From Harmothoe impar (taxonomy: Eukaryota > Annelida > Polychaeta > Phyllodocida > Polynoidae), in contig OX381713.1 in assembly GCA_947462335.1 (NCBI GenBank), forward strand, positions 17,476,381 to 17,540,380: a stretch of 64,000 bases of DNA. The letters are read 5' to 3'. The first letter of the stretch is position 1; the number at the start of each line of letters is the position of its first letter. A model generated the notes under the pieces. It saw only the letters and a list, made by a program, of their open reading frames with translations, was not told the DNA's origin and searched no databases. Positions 16,841 to 28,983 of this stretch are shown here, one piece after another. Both the position numbers and the translations under genes were made by a program.

Positions 16841-17496
16841 TTTCAGACCCAGAGCTGTAAACAGTGTGCAATTTGATAGGATACTAAGGAGAGATAGGAA
16901 GGAGTAGGGTAGCAGATACGCCTGAGACAATGACGCGCACCGTGATATCGTTTACAAGAGAAGAACTTGATAATAGAGCGAGGGTGAGATGGCTATTTAC
17001 AACTAGTGGATAGCTGCAGGCCTGAAGATAGTAAAAGGTTGGAAGGTAGACAGGCCTGTACGAAGTGCACGATGGACAGACTACTATATAGGGACCATAT
17101 AGATATGTTTCTTTTTTCTACGTATGTGCAGCAATGTTAGTTCTGAGCTCGGAATTTCTCGTGAGGTTTTGGCAGATCTGGACACGCCCACACCATGGCT
17201 TCCGGGGAACAATACGAGAGCAGAACCAAGAACTCACGAGATTGCTGGTGTCATTGTAAAATTTGCTTCATTGAAAACAGCCCAACGTCTTGTCTAAAAG
17301 GGGTTATCTTTGCCCCCAAAATGTCAGCGTTTTCCTCCCAAAACGGGGTCATTTTCTGTATAAAAACCAGGGGCTGAGTGTACAGAGTGAACTCCCAGGG
17401 TGAAATCCGAGTGTTTCGAACAAACCGTTTTGAAAACTAATCAAAGCATCATGTGCCGAGATCAATTACCATATTCATTAAAAATTCAAAAACGCT
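16841..17496. other. Non-coding host DNA
   Basis: No gene or repeat recognised between the Polinton and the palindrome array. Confidence 0.5.
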
Positions 17497-17640
17497 ATTG
17501 ACAGTTCGAACTGTCAATAGTGGAAAATAATTCTCTTATTGACAGTTCACACTGTCAACAGTGGAAACTATTCCTGTTATTGACAGTTCCTCATGCGAAC
17601 TGTCAATAGTGGAATATGTTTGTCTTATTGACACTTCCCA
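17497..17640. repeat. ATTGACAGTT palindromes, left group
   Basis: Three to four palindromes of the form ATTGACAGTTCGAACTGTCAAT separated by 15-20 bases of AT-rich DNA. The same motif returns after the 18-bp satellite. Confidence 0.85.
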
Positions 17641-17694
17641 CTGACATTGGAGTCAAAAAATGTGTTTTTTTTGGCAAAAGTGTGTTTTATTTCA

Positions 17695-18400
17695 CCAAAA
17701 TCGGTTTTGGACCCAAAATCGGTTTTGGACCCATAATCGGTTTTGGATCCAAAATCGGTTTTGGACCCAAAAAAACGGTTTTAGACCCAAAATCGGTCTT
17801 GTATCCAAAATCGGTTTTGTCCCCTAAAGTGGTCAAAATCGGTTTTGTCCCCATAATTGGTCAAAATCGGTTTTGTCTCCAAATCGGTCAAAATCGGTTT
17901 TTGAGCCAAAATCGGTTTGGAGCCAAAATCGGTTTCGGAGCCAAAATCGGTTTCGGAGCCAAAATCGGTTTCGGAGCCAAAATCGGTTTCGGAGCCAAAA
18001 TCGGTTTTGCACCCAAAACCGGTTTTGCCCCAAAAATTGGTTTTCCACCAAAATCGACTTTTCCACCAAAATCGACTTTTCCACCAAAATCGACTTTTCC
18101 ACCAAAATCGACTTTTCCACCAAAATCGACTTTTCCACCAAAATCGACTTTTCCACCAAAATCGACTTTTCCACCAAAATCGACTTTTCCACCAAAATCG
18201 ACTTTTCCACCAAAATCGACTTTTCCACCAAAATCGACTTTTCCACCAAAATCGACTTTTCCACCAAAATCGACTTTTCCACCAAAATCGACTTTTCCAC
18301 CAAAATCGACTTTTCCACCAAAATCGACTTCTCCACCAAAATCGACTTCTCCACAAAAATTGACTTTTCCACAAAAATTGACTTTTCCACAAAAATCGCT
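17695..18400. repeat. 18-bp satellite CGACTTTTCCACCAAAAT and related units
   Basis: The first part (to about 18040) has variants of AATCGGTTTTGGACCCAA. The second (about 18040-18400) has about 18 near-perfect copies of CGACTTTTCCACCAAAAT. Because 18 is a multiple of 3 and the unit lacks stops in several frames, long open frames appear on both strands. They are artefacts of the repeat. Confidence 0.95.
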
Positions 18401-18409
18401 CTCAGGGTT

Positions 18410-18952
18410 ATGACGGATAGGGAACTGTCAATAAGAGAGGAAATTCCCACTATTGACAGTTCAGTGAAGAACTGTCAGTAACGCTATAATTTACCACTAT
18501 TGACAGTTTGAACTGTCAATAAGAGAAAAATATCCCACTACTGACAGTGTGAACTGTCAATAAGAGGAAAGTTTTCCACTATTGACAGTTTGCACTGTCA
18601 ATAGCTGGCCCAAGGTGGGCCGGCTATTGACAGTGCAAACTGTCAATAGTAGAAATCAATCTTCTTATTGACAGTTTGAACTGTCAATAACCTAATAAAA
18701 TTCCCTTATTGACAGTTCAAACTGTCAATACCGGGATATAATTCCCTTATTGACAGTTCACACTGTCAATAGTGGGATATTTTTCTCTTATTGACAGTTC
18801 CTTTTTGGAAGTGTCAATTAGAGAATCTTATTTCCCTTATTGACAGTTCAAACTGTCAATAAGGGAATTATATCCCGGTATTGACAGTTTGAACTGTCAA
18901 TAAGGGATTTTTTTTCTGATATTGACAGTTCGAACTGTCAATAGTCACGGCC
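18410..18952. repeat. ATTGACAGTT palindromes, right group
   Basis: About ten perfect or near-perfect palindromes TTATTGACAGTTYRAACTGTCAATA in succession, spaced by 15-20 AT-rich bases such as AGAGAAAAATATCCCA. One larger dyad surrounds 18600-18625 (AGCTGGCCCAAGGTGGGCCGGCT). With the left group they frame the 18-bp satellite. Confidence 0.9.
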
Positions 18953-19249
18953 ATACCCTATTATCCTAATATTAATTATACCAATATAAGAGATGCTACC
19001 TATAGTTCTCAGCAAAACATCCTGTGCGTTAATCGAGTTCAAAGGGGATGGGGGCATAATCATTGGATATTCAACGATTTATTATAATTTAATATCAGTT
19101 AATCAGAAATGGAAAAAAACCCACCGCGAAGCCTTGCGTGACGTCAGCCGCAGCTACCAGAGGTGATTATACATAATAAATCTATACAGATGGCTCTACA
19201 TGTTTACCGCCAACAATTTAGACTTTAAACACATTCAATCTAAGGCTGT
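18953..19249. other. Non-coding host DNA
   Basis: Nothing recognised. Confidence 0.5.
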
Positions 19250-19371
19250 AGTAATGGGTTGGCCTTTTCGCTAAAAAGGAGTGAAATTGTCCCCCCCCCC
19301 CTCAAAGGTGTCCACATTTTGCCCCCCCCCTCCCGCCACCACATTTGGACCCCAAGAAAATGACCACTCCC
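19250..19371. mobile_element. Partial copy of the GGGAGTGGTC MITE family
   Basis: The right end TGACCACTCCC followed by TAA, and the internal CGCTAAAAAGG and poly-C blocks, match the complete copies elsewhere in the window. The left end is missing. Confidence 0.6.
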
Positions 19372-19451
19372 TAAAGACAGAGTCATTTCTATGAGTTGCT
19401 CAACAGGTACAGTCCTTCATCTGATCCCCACTAACCCACTCATCACCAGTA

Positions 19452-19742
19452 GGCTGTGTCTCATGAGATCGGGCCAATGTGAACGCCATTGACTCGGTGC
19501 TATATTTGACCTCCTGACAGAAAATGATTTATTTAGGGCAGATAAAGTTATATAGGGAGATATAACCACCGCCAATTTCTTTATTTTATCCCTTATATAT
19601 CAAAGAATAAATTTATCTATGTATTAAATCTTTATATTTATGGTGGCTGGTCAAAGATGGTACCCGGTCAAAGATGGCACCAGGTCAAAGATGGCACCCG
19701 GTCAAAGATGTTCACATTGGCCCGATCTCATGAGACACGGCC
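19452..19742. mobile_element. GGCTGTGTCTCA MITE, 291 bp, TSD AGTA
   Basis: The ends GGCTGTGTCTCATGAGATCGGGCCAATG and their inverted copy flank subterminal repeats of GGTCAAAGATGGCACCC. AGTA lies immediately outside both ends (19448-19451 and 19743-19746), a perfect 4-bp target duplication. Related copies are at 24603, 27775 and 36213. No coding capacity. Confidence 0.85.
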
Positions 19743-19746
19743 AGTA

Positions 19747-21330
19747 CCTCTCACTGCGCTAACAACCTCTCACAGTATTTAAGGTATCACGGTACAAATA
19801 GCAGACAACATTTCTAACGCTGACCCCTTTTTCACATTCAGATGGCCATACAAATAGGTTCCTTAGAGCCTTGTGTATTGAATGACCCTTTAAATTGAAG
19901 CCAAACACATATATGTATCGTATTTTCTATGTGCATCCCAGATAATAAAGTGTATTAATAATATTACTATTAATATAATTATGTCAATTACCATAGCCCC
20001 TCCAAAGATAGCACTTTAGGTAAAGAACTGTCAATACCACGAAGCACTTTCACCAATGTTGACAGTGCAATTCCAACTGAAATTAACTTCTTTTGTTGGT
20101 CGTGGTCCCGGCCGTAATCTATACCAACAGAGCTAAATATCCGCTAAATATTTACAGCTATTCAACTGCGAATATAATGAGAGTCAGACGCACAGGCATA
20201 AAGGTAGACAATGTGATCTAGGCACCAACCCTTTAAGGACTCTCAGCACCCATATTGCACTGAAACGGTTACGAGGGTTTAATTCCAAGTACATGTGTTA
20301 CACCTCTACATATGATACATCATTTGAACCATCTATAATACTTTTATCAAATTCCTTCAAATATTTGGAATTTTCGTCACTGTGGAACGCGAATGGAACA
20401 AAAACGTTCCTTTTTATCTTCTTTTCATTTCAACATCATTATGGGACGGAAAATGGACATAATTCTTAGGTTTAACTATTTTAAACTGATATTGATGTCA
20501 TTACCTGGGGTCCTTTTTTTTCTTTTCTTGATATTCCAATTATTAAGGCCTACAGAGCTCTTCAAAGTTGCATAGTTACTAAAATGATGCATGGATGCAA
20601 TGATTCGTGAATGTAGCCCTGGTGAGTTACTCGCCAAGGCTGCATTCCTGCATCATGGGGACAAATGATTAGCACTGTCAGAATATAGTGGGTTCATCAG
20701 TAGGTCAGACGAATCTTATCACTAACCTGGAGTAGCAGGAACGCATACTAAGTATAACCTGTTATCCTGTGTCTGATTACAGTTAGCGATACCATTGTAT
20801 AGGTCAGGCCTGAATAGATGGGCTTTGTAAGCATACAGAATGATAATATGCCTTATTATGACTTGTGTATATGAGCCATAATGGACGGACGAGACAGGTA
20901 CTCTGTTGGTATATAAATTATGCACGTAGGCTACACTATATCACAGTTGGCCAGGAAAACACAAGACAACAGCCGCATTATTTTTGTTTACAAATTAATC
21001 AAGATTGGTAATACTAGTGGTATAAAGCAGTTACAGCACAACCACAGATCTGTATTCATTTTTTTCAGACTCAGTTATGGCAGGATAAACGTATTGTTTA
21101 TCTATATACATGTATCGTGTGGTGCACATGTTTTTATCGATAATTTATTTATTGCGTTTGACGTGTACTACAGAATTACTTTGTATGTGAGTATCGATTT
21201 TTGCCTTTGTGATACTTACATATTAAAAATAAATCGTATTGTATGGACATATAGAGAACCATGCCTGTTATGTGACTACTTGTGTAGACAGTGCATGTCG
21301 TTAACTGTAGTTTAGGTTGGTTGCCATTTT
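19747..21330. other. Non-coding host DNA
   Basis: AT-rich sequence with a degenerate TTAACCCTTTAAGGAC-family relic (pieces near 20231 and 20610-20680) and a lone TTGACAGT motif near 20030-20065. The open frame at 20920-21315 has no recognisable feature and unremarkable composition; not called. Confidence 0.5.
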
Positions 21331-21480
21331 TGTAGGTGTACAGTAGATTATACTATAGGTGTACAGTTCATTATAGGTTAACAGTAGAATCTACTGTAAA
21401 TCTACAGAAGATTCTACTGTAAATCCATTCTATAGTAGATTCCACTGTAGATCTACCGTAGATTCTACTGTGTACCTACA
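21331..21480. mobile_element. Small foldback MITE, 150 bp
   Basis: TGTAGGTGTACAGTAGATTATAC at the left end is inverted at the right end. The whole interior alternates TCTACTGTA and TACAGTAGA, so almost all of it is self-complementary. No clear target duplication. Confidence 0.7.
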
Positions 21481-21839
21481 CCAACTATTTACAGTGTAGG
21501 TGGGGATGGATATTAATCCATCAATTATAATGTCAACAGAACACCAAGAACCCCGTCTTATTGGCCTTATATGCTAGCTTCAAATCCTTGGTTATGATTG
21601 TATCATTATTAGTTATTTGATGAAAGATGTAAACCATTAGCTGCACACGTCTTTGTGATTTATTGTGGAAACTATAGAATTACTAGTTATGGCAGTTATC
21701 TGCACTGATGACCTTTCCACGGTCCTAGGTTTTCAGTGCACACTCCCATGCTTCCTATTAAAACCAGGCAGCCATTACTTAGGTCAGTTGTTAATATGTC
21801 GAACGAAGGGGACTACGGTAACTGCAGTTACCAGATCAG

Positions 21840-22130
21840 CATTGAGGGATCCCCACTGCACTGATAATCCTAGGCCCCCTATACTATACGACCATTCTCT
21901 CAGTCACTAGTACCTAACCAAGTTAGTCATTTTTTTGGCTCCCTATACGACCAACCTAGGTAAGTTATTATTGTCAGGTTGGTCAGTAATGACCAACCCA
22001 CCTTAGTCTTTTAATTTCCAGGGGGAGCCACTGAGTGGTCATCAAAGTATCTTACAGGTGGCACCAACTAGTTGTATACAAACACAACACACCAATGATG
22101 GACATAGGTTAGCCACTACTGACTACTGCA
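21840..22130 (+). repeat. Duplicated segment, copy 1
   Basis: Includes CTCAGTCACTAGT, GACCAACCTAGGTAAG, GGGGGAGCCACTGAGTGGTCATCA and ACACACCAATGATGGAC in the same order as 23218-23490. A partial third relative lies near 22500-22630. Non-coding. Confidence 0.8.
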
Positions 22131-22636
22131 CCATGGAATTGTCTGGAACAGCAGTATAAAGGGGTTATAGAATCAGGTGGACTATGGTAACTGTTTTGGT
22201 CTACAATGACAAGTACTATAGTAACTGTCTGAGGGCGACCAATACCATATAAGTGTGATCTGGTAACTGCAGTTACCATAGTCCCCTTCCTCACATTGAT
22301 TGTTGGTAGCCGAGAGTGTGACAGATATCCCCATGCATAACACACCGGTGTATACCGTTGGGAACTGGACCATGACTCGACTAGCGATAGACATATCTGT
22401 CTCATACCTAAAGTACTCTTATGTTCCAAATAGTTAAACACAGGATACTAAGGGACGAGTAATTTATTGTCAGCTTGGAGGGGGGGGCTTGCTTGGTGGA
22501 TATATGCGGGAGTCTTTGGCTCCCTATAGACCAATCTCTCAGTCACCATTGTGCCTTAAGTTTTTGGTTCCCTACATGACCAACCTAGGTACTGACCAAC
22601 TCACTTTAGTCTGTCCATTTTAGGCTAGGTCCTTTT

Positions 22637-22922
22637 TACTCTCGTTCCCAAATCTGGTAACTGCCAAATGTTGAGATTTTGCATGGTCTGGGCAACCCCT
22701 GCTGGTAGGCTGGAACCAGCGAACAGGAACAGGAAATGGAACCAGAAAGGCTGATAGTAAAACTACCTAAAACTACCATCATACATTCTGGTTCCATTTC
22801 CTGTTCCTGTTCGCTGGTTCCAGCCTACCAGCAGGGGTTGCCCAGACCCAGCAAAATCCAAAGTTCAAGGTCATTTGGCTGTTACCAGAGCCTTCCTTCG
22901 GAAGGATTTGGGAACGAGAGTA
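22637..22922. mobile_element. Foldback MITE with 9-bp target duplication (Mutator-like)
   Basis: Ends TACTCTCGTTCCCAAATC are inverted, and the middle is a perfect inverted repeat of about 64 bp per arm (22685-22748 against 22784-22847) around a short loop. GGTCCTTTT directly flanks both ends (22628-22636 and 22923-22931). A 9-bp duplication with long inverted repeats suggests mobilisation by a Mutator-like transposase; that class call is inference. Confidence 0.85.
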
Positions 22923-23217
22923 GGTCCTTTTGAGCAAGGCATTCATCATAAGTATGTTGTTTTGCCTCAGTCATTCTTGATTAGCACTTGGCCATGCCTT
23001 ACCAATGTCCCTATGACCAACCTGGGATAGCCAATACAGACTAAAGGCCGTGGCTTTTAGATCTATTATCTGTGTACTCAACTGGTGTGTACGCTTTTGG
23101 GGGAGCCATTTCTCAAAATCAGAACTTATGGCTGGCAATATTACTTTTAGCTAATTAGTAAAGGGGTCGGGGTCGGAAACATAATTCACTCCTGGGCCAA
23201 ACCTCCTTCTCCCACCC

Positions 23218-23490
23218 CAGCTAACTACACTGATATTCCTAGGCTCCCTATACGCCCAACCTCTCAGTCACTAGTGCCCAACCTAGTTAGTCATTTTTTG
23301 GATCCCTATACCACCAACCTAGATTAGTTATTATTGCCAGGTTGGTCACTGCTGACCAACCCACCTTAGTCTTTTTAGTTCCAGGGGGAGCCACTGAGTG
23401 GTCATCACAGGTGGCCCCAACTAGTGGCATACAAATACAACACACCAATGATGGACCTAGGTTAGCCACTACTGACTGACCCCTTGGTCA
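23218..23490 (+). repeat. Duplicated segment, copy 2
   Basis: Direct repeat of 21840-22130 at roughly 90% identity by eye, about 1.3 kb away. Points to a local duplication or two insertions of the same unrecognised element. Confidence 0.8.
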
Positions 23491-23772
23491 TTTTTGAATA
23501 TAACTTTGCCATTGTGACTAACACTCATATGACCAACCTGGGTTAGTCTGTACTGACTAACCCTTTCAATCTATGGATTTTCAGTGTAGTGCTATATGAC
23601 GCGTCATTAAATATGAGTATAGACTTCATAATGGGTTGCTTTTGTAGAAGAGATTCTATACCAACGTAATCCTCAGCCTTTCCTTCATCACCTTCTTTTC
23701 ACCCATACATCCCTCACCAGACCTTCTGTCATGCTATCCCCATCTGACCTGAAATAACAATGCCCACTCTAA

Positions 23773-24094
23773 GGGAGTGATCATTTTTTAACAACACTGG
23801 GGGGGGGGGGTGGTGGGTTTGAGCGCGGAGCGTGAGAAATTTTTTACACCCCCCCCCCCGGTCGAGGGGGGGGTGTAAAAAACCCCCCTTACGGCAGAAA
23901 ATCGGCTCGCGCGCGGGCCCTTTGAAGCATAGTAACGCGCTGGCTTTTTGGCTCAAAACAGGTTAAATTATTTTGCTCCCCCTCCCCAAGAGGGGTCCAA
24001 ATTTTTTTGCCCCCCCCCGGTCAAGGGGTCCAAATTTTTTTGCCCCCCCCTAAACCCACCACACCCCCCCTGTTTTAAAAAAATGATCACTCCC
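23773..24094. mobile_element. GGGAGTGRTC MITE, 322 bp, TSD TAA (Harbinger-like)
   Basis: Ends GGGAGTGATCATTTTTTAACAACA and inverted copy, flanked by TAA on both sides. The interior is poly-C/poly-G rich. A 3-bp TWA duplication fits PIF/Harbinger-mobilised MITEs. Frames open across it on the minus strand are due to homopolymers. Confidence 0.8.
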
Positions 24095-24602
24095 TAATAC
24101 TATTCATTAATGGCCTTGAGCCTTAAGGTGACCAATAAAAACCTCGTTAACACACTTTTATCATATACATAACTTGTACTGACCGGGTAATGGGAACATG
24201 ACCTGGAGGGTCTTTCAGAATGCACTCGTCAGTCGTCATACTTGAATTTTCGTCAAATCGTCTCTATTGTAGTTTTGGTTGTTGACGAGGGCGGCAAATG
24301 TTTGAATACTGAGTGGTCGTCAAATTAAATTTGGGGTCATTTCAGAAACTGCACATGTACCTATGTATTTATGTGCACTTATGAATTAATTACATATGTT
24401 ATTAATGCATATGCATTTGATTTCCAGTGACGATTATGGCAGACATGAGCAATTATGTTTTTTGACGATTTTATCTTCTAAAACACTTTTTACTAGTGGT
24501 CGTCAAACAGGTTTCAGCATGTCACCAGTTCCCTACGATGTCAGTTGTTCTGAATAAGCCTCCTGACCTAGTACATGCAGTAGCCAGGTCATTTTTCTTT
24601 GA

Positions 24603-24881
24603 GGCTGTGTCTCACGAACATGGGCCAATGTTTTCGTCTATGACCGGGTGCAATCTATGACCGGGTGCAATCTATGACCGGGTGCAATCTATGACCGGCT
24701 TAAAAGAAAACGGTTTATTTAGGGCAGATGTATATCTATAGATATTCATAAATTGAAATAAAATGAGTGATATAAAGTCTTAACATTTTTCACCATTTAT
24801 ATCTTCACCCAGTCTGCACCCAGTCACAGATTGCACCCGGTCATAGAAGACAACAATGGCCCGATCTGATGAGACACAGCC
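24603..24881. mobile_element. GGCTGTGTCTCA MITE, TSD TTGA
   Basis: Same family as 19452-19742. TTGA flanks both ends (24599-24602 and 24882-24885). Four subterminal copies of TGACCGGGTGCAATCTA on the left and related units on the right. Confidence 0.85.
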
Positions 24882-25560
24882 TTGAGTAATTTGGACCTTA
24901 CTGGTGTATCCAGATTTTTACAAATCGAGATTTTTGGTGATCGAATCTATGCAATGATGACTTGCATTTATATATAGTGATGCTTGACCTGGACAGCAAT
25001 GACTGAATCCATGAACAATGTCCACGACAGGTACAAACCACGACCTCAGTTGCCCTCTTGCCCTACGCTGAAAAAGTAAAGTTGTCTCCAGACTCGTCAA
25101 AGTGACTATCATAAAATAAAGGAGTCAAAAGTTGTCTAACCTATCAGGTTACCATCCCACAAATAGAATCTGCAGCTGGCAAATGTCAAAACAAATCAAA
25201 CCTCAAACCTCATAATGTGGTTCACTGAGGCGGGATCTGATCACTTTTGTGTGGGTTCAGGCCAAGGCCCCCACATCTATGCTCATTCCCTCCTCTAAAA
25301 AACACCCCCTAATTTCAAGAGCTCAGCCTTTAAAAAGAGCCCCATTTTCTAATATACAAAATCTCTGGGAAAATACTCCCCTTTTATTGATTCCAGTAAC
25401 ATTGGGAGGGAGTAAAATGACACCCCTTTTCTCATTTTGGAAAGATGATGATGTCCCTTTTCTCTGAGAGTGCAGGGACTTGAGTCCAGGCTCTCTGCTC
25501 CTATCTGATAGCGATGCCTGGGAAACATCAGCTCCAGGTCTGCGATTATATAGGCATCGA
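24882..25560. other. Non-coding host DNA
   Basis: No gene recognised. Short open frames here have no motif. Confidence 0.5.
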
Positions 25561-25880
25561 TTACACACCATCAGCCCGGGGGGGGGGGGGGGGGCACTTA
25601 GTATATTTTGTATACACAGGTGTGCGGCTGGCAAGGGTAGTTTTTTTCAACAAAATTTCCCTAGCAAGGGTCCTGTTTCACTTTTTCACCAAAATGACCC
25701 GTTTTTCACCAAAATGTCCCATTCTTTTGCCAAAATGTTGAGGACACGGGTAAAATTTCTCGAAAGTGCCCTAGCAAGGGTAGGTTTTTGAAGCAAAAGC
25801 TCCCTAGCAAGGGTAAGGGTTGTCATTGGTCCAGCCGCACACCCATATCAGAAAAAATTCAAGTACCCCCCCGGGACCAT
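25561..25880. mobile_element. Inverted-repeat element with CAGCCGCACAC and poly-G ends
   Basis: The left end has a poly-G run then GGCACTTAGTATA and CACAGGTGTGCGGCTGG. The right end is CCAGCCGCACACCCATATC...AAGTACCCCCC in inverse order. Between them CCCTAGCAAGGGT is repeated with spacing of about 40. A related, rearranged copy is at 46675-47216. Element limits are approximate. Confidence 0.6.
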
Positions 25881-25924
25881 CAGTCATGCAGCCACAGTAT
25901 CCCTCAGGGTGTTGGCGTCCATTA

Positions 25925-26026
25925 GGGAGCGATCATTTTTTAACAACAGGGGGGAGGCGGGTTTTCGCCCCCCCCCCACCAACCCATCACCCCCCCCCCC
26001 TTTATTGTTAAAAATTGATCACTCCC
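25925..26026. mobile_element. GGGAGTGRTC MITE, short copy, TSD TTA
   Basis: Ends GGGAGCGATCATTTTTTAACAACA and inverted copy, flanked by TTA on both sides (25922-25924 and 26027-26029). Internally deleted relative to 23773-24094. Confidence 0.8.
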
Positions 26027-26029
26027 TTA

Positions 26030-27067
26030 AAGATAGGTCTATGTCATTTAGACACTGATCGTGGGGAGGCTGTCTATATAGATGACATACCGTAGCCTCC
26101 GAATTAATGGTCTCTATCCGAAACTGTATTATCCAATTCCTTTTTCACCTTTTAATAGCTTTACCGAAAGGTTGACTACCACGGGATCCATGGGGTATAG
26201 ACACCATGAAATCCAGCCCTGTCATTGGTCGACTCAGAATGCCATTTTTAAATGCTCATTATTACTATAGTATCATAGAAGACTACTGATGGAGCTTTAC
26301 GACTCCCTCATGTAACCTCATCATGGAGGTCTTTACTTCAGACTAGGGGCCTGGTAACTACATGACACCCAGGAGGAATATGCTCATTAACACAGATTCA
26401 CAGCCCCTTTACTATTTCAGCACCTGTTCCCATGGACGCCCCCATATCTCGTTTCTATAACTATTACAAATGTAATATGCCACTCAGAAAAAAACACAAT
26501 GTAAGTTTCTAAAATATCATGAGGAAACGAAAAGATATTCAGCAAAATTGGAAATATTTTATCAAAAGTTCTATTGAAAGCACCCATTGTTTTGTATCAT
26601 ATTAAAGCTCATAACATCCTCTGCCATATCCCACATTCCATCTGTGTTCACAAATAGTGTTCCCGGAGTAGCTATGGCAACACCTCATTTCAATTTTTGA
26701 TATAAATAATTTTTCTAATTTCTGGCAAAAGAAATTAGAGAAATCTGGCAGTGAAATTTATACTTGGTCCAAAATATCCGATGGGTACTGACTAAATTGG
26801 AAGCCAAATCTAGCGAGTACCCTTCTATACATAAGATTACAAGTAATAATACGTGTCATACTCTTATAATGATAAATGTATATCAAACATAATAACAAAT
26901 AACTGCATTTGGAAGATGCCCAAACGTCACGACTCTGGCAATCATTTCTTTGGACAAAACTTTTTTGTTTGATCCGATAACATAATTATCTGCTAACTCG
27001 GTCACAAATTTGGTTCTTTCGTCTGGAAAGTCATTGTTTCTGATCCCCTCAGGCACGTGGCCAATAA
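26030..27067. other. Non-coding host DNA
   Basis: AT-rich, no gene recognised on either strand. Confidence 0.5.
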
Positions 27068-27545
27068 GGCCAAACAAAAAAATAGTTGTGTTTGAACAGG
27101 TAACCCGACCTACCCTATCATTTTGGCCCGACCCTAAACTTTTTTTCTTTCTTTTTTAGATCTATCTTGGTTAGGGTACCTATTGTCCCGAGGACCTATC
27201 AGATTTATCACATGTTAATGTGGGATAAGAGGGGAGGAAAGTCACACTGTTGTGTCTTATTCTTTGTATGGCAGATAATAGCAGTATTTAGGAATAAATA
27301 ATGCCTTAATTAGACTGTTTAATTGGTTTGTAAATGGATAGTGGGGATATTAATTAGACAATAAACATGATAATTGGCAGTGAGAAATATATCAACTGTA
27401 AGCATGTTCCAAATCCAAAGTATACTTCCTTAGACTAACCTCATCACCTCAAAAAAAAATTCTTAAAAAAAAAAAAATATCCGACCTACCTACCCTATTT
27501 TTTTTGGCCATGTTACCTGAACACGAATTATTTTTTTGTTCGGCC
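27068..27545. mobile_element. GGCCAAAnAAAA / GTTCAGGTAAC MITE, TSD TAA
   Basis: Left end GGCCAAACAAAAAAATAGTTGTGTTTGAACAGGTAAC is inverted at the right end (GTTACCTGAACACGAATTATTTTTTTGTTCGGCC). TAA flanks both sides. A second copy is at 29520-29797 and a fragment near 63260-63299. No coding capacity. Confidence 0.8.
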
Positions 27546-27774
27546 TAAGACCTTCTTCTCAAGGCTATCCTACATCATGTCCCCCAACCCACGTGCCTCC
27601 TACTAATGACCTATGATGACTTCCTCCAGCAGTCAGTGCTCCCTTCCTGCTCACCTGCCTGCCTTAAACTTAGAGCTCTTACTGTCCCTCCAGTAAGAGC
27701 TCTATGCCTTTATAGGGTAGGTGGGATTTAAATGTGCACGTTTGTCTCCTGTCTCCTTTCTCCCATAATGCACA

Positions 27775-27995
27775 GGCTGTGTCGACTGGGTGTCATCTCT
27801 GATCCGGTACCATCTTTGACCAGCTTGATAGAAAGTGGTTTATTTAGGGCATCCATTAACCTTTTCAGCCCGTTCATATCTTCATCTGCTCAAATAAACC
27901 GCTTTCTATCAAGCTGGTCAAAGATGGCAGCATGCAGACAAAGATGGTACCCGGTCAAAGACTTTCCCATTGGCCCGATCTCGTGAGACACAGCC
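27775..27995. mobile_element. GGCTGTGTC MITE, diverged copy without clear TSD
   Basis: The right end (CCCGATCTCGTGAGACACAGCC) and internal GGTCAAAGATGG repeats match the family at 19452 and 24603. The left end is altered just after GGCTGTGTC, and no 4-bp duplication is visible. Confidence 0.7.
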
Positions 27996-28983
27996 TAAAT
28001 CTGCGTACAGGTGTGTAACATTATTATATACATGGACTAGTAAACACCTGTCCACCTGTCAAAAAAAGTGGTTCACAGGATGTAATGCTCAACAAATAGA
28101 ATTGTTGGTGTCTATTATCTATCATAATGAATGTACATATGTCGTGTAATACATACTAGTACATATTTTAGGCGTACACGCCTATTTATAATAAAGTGTA
28201 ATATGTAAGCTTGGCCAATTGGACACTCTAAATAAATGATATCCCAGGCATATGGCTATGGAAACATGTTATACTTGCACATGTATTATAACTCTAGTCT
28301 CGGCATCAGTGCTGTGACGTCAGGCTGGGGCTATCACTGTCTGTAGGCACCGTGTGAGCAGCTCCACAGCTGCTCAGCACGAGGGGGAATAGAGAGGCAG
28401 CACTACTAGTACTACACCTAACACCACCGTACTACTACCCAGAGACTTGTCACAGGACAGACCCTATCTCCAGCAATTATAGTACACCTTATGAACAACA
28501 TGAGGGGGTGGGCGGGGGAGGGGGTGGTAAAAGGGGGGGGGGGGACTCACACGTCACCAAACTGCATGTCCTTACAGAAAGGACTAATCCCATAGAGTAC
28601 CCCCTCCTATCTCGTGGCTGTCATAGGGGACATTTACAAATGACCTATCTTCAAGCCAACTTCCCCCCACCCCCCAGCCCACCCTCTGTCACTATTATGT
28701 GGGAATAAACCTATATATTCTAATAGATATATGGCCCGGGTCACTGAACCCAAAGGTCCCAACCCCTCTTCCCACTCCCAGCCCCTAGCCCCTAGCCGGT
28801 AGCGTCATTTGTGAACGTGCCCTTCCCTGGTTGACCCTCAGCCTCAGGTGTCACGTCGCGTGACGTATGACGGCAGCAGGATCGGCACAAGGCGGGGAGT
28901 GTGACGTGCCGTCAACCGCTCCTCACACGCGGCACCAGCGGCTGCCGGGACGAGGTAGCCGTGCAGGGGACCACTCTGATTAA
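27996..28983. other. Non-coding host DNA with a GC-rich block
   Basis: 28290-28460 and 28840-28970 are CpG-rich and contain TGACGTCA-like CRE motifs, so a promoter is possible, but no exon with splice signals could be supported. A block GGCCCGGGTCACTGAACCC...CGTCATTTGTGAAC (about 28732-28822) recurs near 48800-48862 and is a dispersed repeat. Confidence 0.45.

Noticed and set aside
18040..18400. CRISPR-like regular repeats
   Set aside because: Units are contiguous 18-mers without unique spacers, in animal DNA with no cas genes.
17616..18481. Four overlapping open frames of 150-265 codons on both strands
   Set aside because: All run through the 18-bp satellite, whose unit length is a multiple of 3 and lacks stops. 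The predicted proteins are pure repeat with no independent coding signal.
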